Below, one piece after another: positions 32,419 to 37,913 of a stretch of 37,913 nt of DNA. The first letter of the stretch is position 1, and the number at the start of each line of letters is the position of its first letter. The stretch covers positions 1 to 37,913 of the forward strand of contig NZ_AJLJ01000173.1 of the NCBI RefSeq assembly GCF_000317245.1, given 5' to 3'. The stretch comes from Fischerella muscicola SAG 1427-1 = PCC 73103 (lineage in GTDB: Bacteria; Cyanobacteriota; Cyanobacteriia; Cyanobacteriales; Nostocaceae). The notes beneath the pieces are model-generated. The model saw only the letters and a list, made by a program, of their open reading frames with translations. It did not search any database and was not told the DNA's origin. A program made the position numbers and the translations under genes.

Positions 32419-32982
32419 ATGAAAACGGAACAATTTCAAATCGTGCTACGTTTTTTCAAAGCTTTAGCGGACGAAAGTCGGTTAAAGATTTTGAGTTTTC
32501 TAGCTAACCAAGAATGTAGTGTTGAAGAACTAGCTGTATTATTGCAACTCAAGGAACCAACGGTATCTCATCATTTAGCGAAATTAAAAGAAGTAAACTT
32601 AGTGACTATGCGTCCTGAAGGTAATACCCACCTGTATCAATTGGAAAGTATGACTTTAGAGAGTGTCAGCAAAGAAATTTTTACACCAGGGAATATTGCT
32701 TCTTGGGTTGAAGATGTGGATACAGAAGCATGGGAAATGAAGATTATTCAAACCTACATAGAGGGAGAACGCATCAAAGAAATTCCCTCTAGTCGTAAAA
32801 AACGCTTGGTAATTCTTAAGTGGTTAGTAAATAAATTTGAGGTCGGTGTTCAGTATTCAGAAACTGCTATTGATGAAATTCTAAAGCATTACCATCCTGA
32901 TTTTTCTCATCTCAGACGAGAGTTGATCAGTTATCATTTAATCCAGCAAAAAGACAGGGTTTATTGGCGTTATATAGATTAG
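32419..32982 (+). CDS. ArsR-type regulator with C-terminal DUF2087 domain
   Basis: A protein of 187 residues with two domains. The N-terminal winged helix (about 8-80) has FFKALADESRLKILSFLANQ and LLQLKEPTVSHHLAKLKEVN, typical of ArsR regulators. The usual metal-binding ELCVCDL motif is replaced by QECSVEELAV, so arsenic or cadmium sensing through the classic site is unlikely. The C-terminal part (about 115-187, IPSSRKKRLVILKWLVNKFE through FSHLRRELISYHLIQQKDRV) matches DUF2087, a domain of unknown role that often follows ArsR domains. Its effector is unknown. It precedes the methylase/endonuclease pair on the same strand, with 336 bases between. Confidence 0.85.
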   Translation: MKTEQFQIVLRFFKALADESRLKILSFLANQECSVEELAVLLQLKEPTVSHHLAKLKEVNLVTMRPEGNTHLYQLESMTLESVSKEIFTPGNIASWVEDVDTEAWEMKIIQTYIEGERIKEIPSSRKKRLVILKWLVNKFEVGVQYSETAIDEILKHYHPDFSHLRRELISYHLIQQKDRVYWRYID

Positions 32983-33318
32983 TAGAGAGAATTTGTTGAT
33001 ACCAATAACAGTGTATTTTATTAAAGCACTACAGTCGAAGGATTGTAGTTTTGCCACAATCCCCACCGTGACTCAAGTGCAGGCTAATAGTCAAAACCCA
33101 CTTAAGTGGCTTGAAATGTGTATAAATCAATATATTGAACTGATTCAGTCTACTTATAGTAGACAGTGGCTCTTAGCCCGCAATTTACTTGCGGGCGGGT
33201 TAATTGTCTAGTCTGAGAATGTTTATCGAACTCACGTTAATATTTATGAGCGAGGTAACTATTTTAATAGTACTATTGTACTGTCAAATCATTACTTAGT
33301 GATTTTTTAGGTCAAAAA
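32983..33318 (+). promoter_or_regulatory. leader region of the restriction-modification genes with stacked hairpins
   Basis: A 336-base region. It holds GTCTAC-TTATA-GTAGAC (near 33149-33164) and an 8-bp GC stem, GCCCGCAA (33176-33183) / TTGCGGGC (33189-33196). It also holds an inverted repeat, AGTAC-TATT-GTACT (33269-33282), and a small stem, AAATCA (33286-33291) / TGATTT (33300-33305), with a T-run that ends about ten bases before the methylase ATG. This could be an attenuated leader. A 72-codon frame starting at a TTG (32993) is not convincing as a gene. Confidence 0.4.
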
Positions 33319-34164
33319 ATGGTGTCAGTAAATAAGCTAGTAAAACCGTTTCTGAAGTGGGCAGGAGGGAAAAGACAACTTGTTCCATTAATTATAGAGA
33401 ATTATTTACCTAAAAATTATAATTACCAAACCTACTATGAACCTTTTATTGGTGGTGGAGCGCTCCTATTTGCTTTGCAACCTAAAAAGGCTGTAATTAA
33501 TGACAGTAATGCTGAATTAATCAATTGTTATGAAGTTATTAGAGACTCAGTTGATGAACTAATTGATAAATTAAAATTTTATAAAAATAATGAAGAGTAT
33601 TATTATACTATCAGAGATTGGGACAGAGAAGAAAGTTTTCAAGATAGAACACCAGTACAACGAGCATCAAGAATTATTTTTCTGAACAAGACTTGTTACA
33701 ATGGCTTATTCAGAGTTAATTCTCAAGGACAGTTTAATGTGCCTTTTGGCAAATACAAAAATCCAAATATTTTAGATGTAGCTGTTTTAAAAGCTGTAAG
33801 TAAATATTTAAATGATAACCAAATTACAATATTAAATTTAGATTTTCAAGACGCTCTTAAGAATGCTAAAAGAGGAGATTTTGTTTATCTTGATCCTCCT
33901 TATGATCCAGTTTCGGATACTGCTTCTTTTACTGGCTATGATGTCAATGGATTTAATAAAGATGAACAAATTAGGTTAAAAGAGACATTTGATAGTTTAG
34001 ACAGGAGAGGTTGTAAAGTTCTATTGAGCAATGCTTATACAAACTTCATAAAAGACTTGTATAAAGATTATAAACAGACAAAAATATCGGCAATTAGAGC
34101 TATAAATTCAAATGCTAAAAAAAGAGGCAAAGTAGACGAAATCTTAGTAAAAAACTATGAGTGA
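33319..34164 (+). CDS. Dam-type DNA N6-adenine methyltransferase of a type II RM system
   Basis: A protein of 281 residues of the DpnII/MboI/Dam methylase family, which methylates adenine using S-adenosylmethionine. The motifs are in alpha-type order: KPFLKWAGGKRQLVPLI (9-25), YEPFIGGGALLFAL (40-53, SAM binding) and DFVYLDPPYDPVSD (187-200, catalytic DPPY at 192-195). The Dam hallmark FLNKTCYNGLFRVNSQGQFN is at 121-140. Many relatives recognise GATC, but this cannot be assumed. The gene is AT-rich, with frequent AGA and AAA codons, unlike the surrounding core genes. It overlaps the downstream gene by eight bases, which implies coupled translation and supports a restriction-modification operon. 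Confidence 0.92.
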   Translation: MVSVNKLVKPFLKWAGGKRQLVPLIIENYLPKNYNYQTYYEPFIGGGALLFALQPKKAVINDSNAELINCYEVIRDSVDELIDKLKFYKNNEEYYYTIRDWDREESFQDRTPVQRASRIIFLNKTCYNGLFRVNSQGQFNVPFGKYKNPNILDVAVLKAVSKYLNDNQITILNLDFQDALKNAKRGDFVYLDPPYDPVSDTASFTGYDVNGFNKDEQIRLKETFDSLDRRGCKVLLSNAYTNFIKDLYKDYKQTKISAIRAINSNAKKRGKVDEILVKNYE

Positions 34165-35479
34165 CTTATCGACGAGTCAAAAACAACAATCTAAAAATGA
34201 TATTGCCTGGGAGAAGTTATTTAAAAAATATCATATTCTAGAAAATATATATAAGATAGGGTTTTTTGAAATAGACTCTGCAAGTATTAATGAATTCAGA
34301 GAAAGTAGGTTAATGGCAAAGTTTGACCATTATGCTAATTTACCTGAAATTTTTAAAGTTTACAAACTTTCTATATTATCTATCTCTAGGAATAAATACA
34401 TTATTGGTAAATTTGATTCTTATTTAAATGTTACCTATTCTGAGACTTTAGAAGCAATCCCTGTAGAATTCCCAAAAGGAATAGAAAGTATAGACTATAC
34501 AAATCTATATTCAGAAAGTTCGGCATTAAGTTGTGCTTTTAATACAGGTATTATAAATAATTTGATTGACGGTGAAGAGTCATATCATACAGTTTATGGA
34601 CGAATGTCTACGGGTACATTTAAATTTAATATAAATAAAGTAATAGATGATACTCAATATAATATTGAAGTTAATAATGCTCAATGTGAAATAGATGCTG
34701 GTTTTGAAAGTGAGCAGTATTTTCTATTATTAGAAGCTAAATTATACGATGTCGATGATTTTTTAATTAGACAACTATATTATCCATATAGGCTTTGGAC
34801 TAGTAAAATTCCAAGCAAGGAAGTAATTCCTATTTTAATGACTTATTCTAACTCCAGCAATATATTTAGTTTTTTTATCTATAAATTCGATGATATTTTA
34901 AATTACAATTCAATAAGATTGGTAGAGCAAAGGAACTATGTGATAGCTCCTGAAACAATAACACATGAAGATGTATCTCAAATTTTTAAATCTATTACTA
35001 TAGTTGCTGAACCAAATGCTCCATTTCCCCAAGCCAATAAATTTGAAAGAATCATAGATTTACTTACACTTTTACTAGATAAAGAATTAACGAAGGAGGA
35101 AATTACAGCAAATTATCAATTCGATGAAAGACAGACTAGTTATTATACTGATGCTGCTAGATATCTTGGCTTAATGGATAAGTATGTAGACCCAAATACT
35201 AGAGAAATAATATTTCGTTTAAGCGATGAAGGAAGCCATTTGCTAAAAAAAAGATACAAAATCAAAATCTTATCTTTAATTGAAAAATTTTTGCAACATC
35301 AGGTTTTTTATAAAACTTTTGAATTTACTCTTTCAAATGGTCTCATCCCAGATATTAGTGAAATCCGTCAAATTATGCAGTGTTGTAGTTTAAACATAAA
35401 TATTACAACTATTAAAAGGCGGTCAAGCACAGTCCGTCGATGGATAGGATGGATTGTAAATATGCTATCAGATGAATAA
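34157..35479 (+). CDS. putative type II restriction endonuclease
   Basis: A protein of 440 residues whose ATG lies inside the end of the methylase gene, so it is almost certainly the partner nuclease. Near the middle, CEIDAGFESEQYFLLLEAKL (about 177-196) gives an Asp180...Glu193-x-Lys195 arrangement, the PD-(D/E)XK nuclease pattern. The segment at about 295-365, ELTKEEITANYQFDERQTSY through LMDKYVDPNT, looks like a winged helix and could help recognise DNA. No similarity to DpnII or other well-known endonucleases is apparent to me. Codon use is strongly AT-biased, like the methylase. Nuclease function is inferred from context and motif; the specificity is unknown. Confidence 0.7.
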   Translation: MSDLSTSQKQQSKNDIAWEKLFKKYHILENIYKIGFFEIDSASINEFRESRLMAKFDHYANLPEIFKVYKLSILSISRNKYIIGKFDSYLNVTYSETLEAIPVEFPKGIESIDYTNLYSESSALSCAFNTGIINNLIDGEESYHTVYGRMSTGTFKFNINKVIDDTQYNIEVNNAQCEIDAGFESEQYFLLLEAKLYDVDDFLIRQLYYPYRLWTSKIPSKEVIPILMTYSNSSNIFSFFIYKFDDILNYNSIRLVEQRNYVIAPETITHEDVSQIFKSITIVAEPNAPFPQANKFERIIDLLTLLLDKELTKEEITANYQFDERQTSYYTDAARYLGLMDKYVDPNTREIIFRLSDEGSHLLKKRYKIKILSLIEKFLQHQVFYKTFEFTLSNGLIPDISEIRQIMQCCSLNINITTIKRRSSTVRRWIGWIVNMLSDE

Positions 35480-35795
35480 AGTTCTAGCTTGAAAATGGGT
35501 GTGGGGGTGTAAGGGTGTAGGAAGGTTGATATTTTCATGGCAAGGTTTGTGCCAAAGTCTGGCGTGAATGACTGTCTTGCAAATAGGGAACTCTTAACAG
35601 GGATTAAAGATTAGGGATTAGGTTTTCATGTTTTCGTTGTGTGATTGATCACATGACCATCTAGCTTGATTTTTCTTTTCCCCAAAGCGATCGCAACCAA
35701 GAAAGGATGATGGTCATTTGTCATTGGTTATTAGCTAATATTCTTAACAATATTCTTTTATCTTCACCCTTCACCCTTCACCCTTCATCCTTCAA
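35480..35795. other. convergent spacer between the RM pair and livG
   Basis: A 316-base stretch without a gene. It contains a symmetric TGTGA-TTGA-TCACA (35640-35653) and a TTCACCC tandem repeat at its right end. Both neighbouring genes end here, so promoter function is unlikely; the symmetric site may be a hairpin. Confidence 0.4.
35763..35790. repeat. TTCACCC heptamer tandem repeat
   Basis: Three exact TTCACCC units (35763-35783) plus TTCATCC (35784-35790), ending six bases before the livG stop codon. Confidence 0.85.
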
Positions 35796-36575
35796 TTATT
35801 TCCCCAAATAAGCTTCTAAAACTTTGGCGTCATGCTGAATTTCTTCTGGAACACCGTCAGCCAAATTTCTACCTTCAGCGAGTACCCAAACACGATCGCA
35901 CAACGACATGATCACATCCATATTGTGTTCAATAATCAAAAAAGTCATACCTTGTTGATTCCATTTAACGATGTGATCGCAAATCTCATCAATTAGTCTC
36001 GGATTTACACCTGCTGCTGGTTCATCTAACAAAATCAGCTTGGGATTAGTCATCAACGCCCGTCCCATTTCCAATAACTTACGTTGTCCACCAGATAACC
36101 CACCAGCGTAATCATCGGCTTTATGGGCTAAACCCACTGATTCTAATATGGCTAGTGCCTGTTGTTGGAGCTGCTTTTCTTCTTTAGCTACTATATGGGG
36201 TTGAAATTGCAACTGCCAAAAATTTTCGCCAGTTTGCTTTTGGGCTGCTAGTAGCATATTTTCCAACACCGACAACTTAGAGAGGGCGCGCGCCACTTGA
36301 AATGTCCGTACTAAACCCTGTTGAGCAATTTGATAGGATGGTAAGTGCTGAATAGGCTCACCATCAAAGACGACTTTTCCTTTATCAGGACGGATAAAGT
36401 TAGAAAGTAAGTTAAATAAAGTTGTTTTACCAGCACCATTGGGGCCGATTAAACCTGTAATACTACCTGTTGCAACTTGAATTTCAGCATTATCAACAGC
36501 CTTAATACCGCCAAAGCTTTTGCATAGTCCACTAGCAGCTAATAAGGGAACCTGGGAAGAATTATTATTTACCAA
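35796..36575 (-). CDS. livG: branched-chain/neutral amino-acid ABC transporter ATP-binding protein (LivG)
   Basis: An ATPase subunit of 259 residues. It has Walker A GPNGAGKTTLFNLLSNF (about 43-59), the signature LSGGQRKLLEMGRALMTNPK, Walker B LILLDEPAAGVNPRL and the switch His in FLIIEHNMDVIM. The C-terminal extension of the LivG family (GVPEEIQHDAKVLEAYLGK) is present. It couples ATP hydrolysis to amino-acid import across the cytoplasmic membrane. In heterocystous cyanobacteria the NatA subunit of the N-I neutral amino-acid permease is of this type, and pairing with livM suggests that system. Its start overlaps the end of livM by 11 bases, so the two are translationally coupled. Confidence 0.92.
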   Translation of the reverse strand: MVNNNSSQVPLLAASGLCKSFGGIKAVDNAEIQVATGSITGLIGPNGAGKTTLFNLLSNFIRPDKGKVVFDGEPIQHLPSYQIAQQGLVRTFQVARALSKLSVLENMLLAAQKQTGENFWQLQFQPHIVAKEEKQLQQQALAILESVGLAHKADDYAGGLSGGQRKLLEMGRALMTNPKLILLDEPAAGVNPRLIDEICDHIVKWNQQGMTFLIIEHNMDVIMSLCDRVWVLAEGRNLADGVPEEIQHDAKVLEAYLGK

Positions 36576-37686
36576 GGGTAAGTTCCTCCTTTTTACCTAA
36601 GATACCTTGAGGACGCCAAATCATCAGCACCATCAAAATTAGTCCTATAATCATGATGCGAAACGCCCCCAATTGATCAGAGGTAAGGTTAGTAAAAATT
36701 TTGGGTAGATATTCACGAGTGAGAGTGTCGTAAGCAAAGTAAATTACTGCTCCCAAAATCGTACCAATATTATTACCAGAACCTCCTAAGATCACCATAA
36801 TCCAAGCATCAAAAGTTAGCTGTGGTTGGAAATTATCAGTATAGATAGCACTAAGTTGCCAAGCAAAGAAAGCCCCAGCAACACCAGCGATCGCACCTCC
36901 CAACATCAAAGATTGTAACTTGTACCAAAAAACGTTTTTGCCTAACGCTTTGGGAACTTCTTCATCTTCACGGATAGCTTTGAGGACTCTACCCCAAGGC
37001 GATCGCACCAACACTTCCAAACGCCAAAAAACAAAAGCAAGGGTTAACAACGACAACAGCATCAAACCTGCTTTTGGATTGTAATTGTATAAGCCAATCA
37101 CCCCCGATATATAAACTGCTGCTGACAATAATCCCAAAAAACTTGCTAATACTAGACGTGATATATATTCTTGTCTGTTACCTGTTGGTTTAGCTGCATC
37201 TGTCGGACGAGTCCAACGCCACAGCCAATAGAAAGTTACCCCAGCAACCAAAGTCAACACACCAATCATCACCAGTTTGACAAACAAATTTGGTTGTAAA
37301 TTTACAAGCGGAATTGGATAACTTTGGACACCAAACGCACCGGAAATCCAGGTGTCACCCACGGGTAAATCTTGGTTATTGAGTATCAGACGAACTAGTT
37401 CTCCCACGCCAATAGTAACGATCGCCAAATAATCTTCCCGCAAACGCAGAGTCGAAAAACCGATTAACAAACCCAACAAAGCCGCAACAGCACTTCCAAT
37501 GATCGCCGCCAGTAATATGGGGACACCTTTAAGGCTTAATAATACAGTCGTATAGGCTCCCAACGTCATAAATGCCACATGACCAAAGTTAATTAAGCCT
37601 GTAAAACCCCACTGTAAGTTGAGTCCGAGAGCAAACAAAGCAAAAATAGAAGTAGAAATTGCTAAAAAAATCAGATATTCAGCCAT
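36565..37686 (-). CDS. livM: branched-chain/neutral amino-acid ABC transporter permease (LivM)
   Basis: A membrane permease of 373 residues with about ten helices. The family signatures are FALGLNLQWGFTGLINFGHV near the N-terminus, TLRLREDYLAIVTIGVGELV, and SPWGRVLKAIREDEEVPKAL in the cytoplasmic loop that contacts the ATPase. It ends with the LivM-type IGLILMVLMIWRPQGILG. An inserted cytoplasmic stretch, RWTRPTDAAKPTGNRQEYIS, and an extra helix near 185-200 make it longer than enterobacterial LivM. This longer form is seen in NatC-type permeases of cyanobacteria. It forms the pore together with a LivH-type partner, which is not in the window. The upstream region contains repeats only. Confidence 0.92.
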   Translation of the reverse strand: MAEYLIFLAISTSIFALFALGLNLQWGFTGLINFGHVAFMTLGAYTTVLLSLKGVPILLAAIIGSAVAALLGLLIGFSTLRLREDYLAIVTIGVGELVRLILNNQDLPVGDTWISGAFGVQSYPIPLVNLQPNLFVKLVMIGVLTLVAGVTFYWLWRWTRPTDAAKPTGNRQEYISRLVLASFLGLLSAAVYISGVIGLYNYNPKAGLMLLSLLTLAFVFWRLEVLVRSPWGRVLKAIREDEEVPKALGKNVFWYKLQSLMLGGAIAGVAGAFFAWQLSAIYTDNFQPQLTFDAWIMVILGGSGNNIGTILGAVIYFAYDTLTREYLPKIFTNLTSDQLGAFRIMIIGLILMVLMIWRPQGILGKKEELTLGK

Positions 37687-37690
37687 ATTT

Positions 37691-37806
37691 TGTTATTTGT
37701 CATTTGTCAATAGTAGAGACGCGATTATACTCTTATGAGAAGCCGCTCTTACGAGCGTCTACGCGTCTGTACAATAGTCAAGCGTCAATAGTCAATAGTC
37801 AAGAGT
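37691..37806. repeat. repeat block upstream of livM, with an interrupted GACGCG palindrome
   Basis: Heptamer units (GTCATTTGTCAATAG near 37699-37713 and AGTCAATAGTCA near 37788-37801) flank copy E of the GACGCG palindrome. Its left arm is AGACGCGATTA (37717-37727) and its right arm CGCGTCTGTAC (37762-37772). About 34 bases related to the repeat at 12270-12296 separate the arms. No gene is seen from here to the window end. Confidence 0.75.
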
Positions 37807-37913
37807 TAAACCTCAAAGTTCTAGTTTCAAACCTCAAAGCGATTTCTTCTCTCTTGTCCCCCTTGTCCCCTTCCCTGCAATTGATTTGGAAGTCACTCAT
37901 GGGAACACTATAA

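Noticed and set aside
32993..33211. 72-codon frame after the ArsR-type gene
   Set aside because: TTG start, no ribosome site, and it runs across two hairpins; better explained as an operon leader.
35640..35653. TGTGA-TTGA-TCACA as a CRP-type site
   Set aside because: The spacer between arms is four bases rather than six, and both flanking genes end here, so no promoter is expected.
37659..37913. 84-codon frame at the right end
   Set aside because: It begins inside livM on the opposite strand and runs through tandem repeats and the interrupted palindrome.
1..37913. tRNA, rRNA, TPP riboswitch, CRISPR array or transposase gene
   Set aside because: I looked for T-loop motifs, a thi-box near thiO-thiG, spaced direct repeats and DDE or Y1 transposase motifs, and found none that I could support by eye.

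Overview
The window looks like chromosomal DNA of a filamentous, probably heterocyst-forming cyanobacterium (Nostocales). The supporting signs are oxygenic-photosynthesis genes (ndhF and ndhD of NDH-1, an RbcR-type LysR regulator, a Psb34-like photosystem II assembly protein, a Z-ISO/NnrU carotenoid isomerase homolog, a CruA-type lycopene cyclase), many HIP1 octamers (GCGATCGC), a fused thiO-thiG gene, and abundant heptanucleotide-type short tandem repeats between genes. No tRNA, rRNA, CRISPR array or transposase gene was seen.

Layout. 1-3.35 kb (minus strand): 5' part of trpS, a doubtful small ORF, a Ser/Thr kinase with an N-terminal four-Cys zinc ribbon and C-terminal membrane segments, and rbcR. 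3.5-9.6 kb (plus): Z-ISO/NnrU homolog, an atypical thioredoxin (WCGLC), ndhF and ndhD; photosynthetic electron flow, redox and carbon regulation sit together here. 10.3-13.9 kb (plus): a CxC-motif permease, its usual TIGR03943/DUF1980 partner, and a membrane-anchored Ig-like plus beta-propeller protein, possibly a metal-handling unit. 14.1-20.2 kb: a coiled-coil protein, CruA-like cyclase (minus), a small conserved-looking protein and citramalate synthase cimA (minus). 20.7-23.9 kb (plus): a decayed 2Fe-2S ferredoxin gene, a Thr/Asn-rich anchored protein, thiO-thiG and psb34. 24.2-31.9 kb: a TPR protein, a solitary AT-rich DNA methyltransferase, a 3-hydroxyisobutyrate-dehydrogenase-like reductase, a 31-residue membrane microprotein, a MidA/NDUFAF7-type methyltransferase, a Uma2 nuclease-fold protein and a glutathionyl-hydroquinone-reductase-like GST. 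32-35.5 kb: an AT-rich accessory island with a small HTH protein, an ArsR-DUF2087 regulator and an overlapping Dam-type methylase/putative restriction endonuclease pair. 35.8-37.7 kb (minus): livG and livM of an amino-acid ABC importer.

The most unusual theme is that intergenic repeat families (heptamer tandem repeats and a 20-28 bp GACGCG palindrome) have entered coding sequences in frame: in CruA (middle and C-terminus), in ThiO and in the MidA-like methyltransferase. They also lie directly at several gene starts and ends. One palindrome copy at the right end has itself been split by another short repeat. The second point of interest is the restriction-modification island, whose endonuclease I cannot assign to a characterised specificity.
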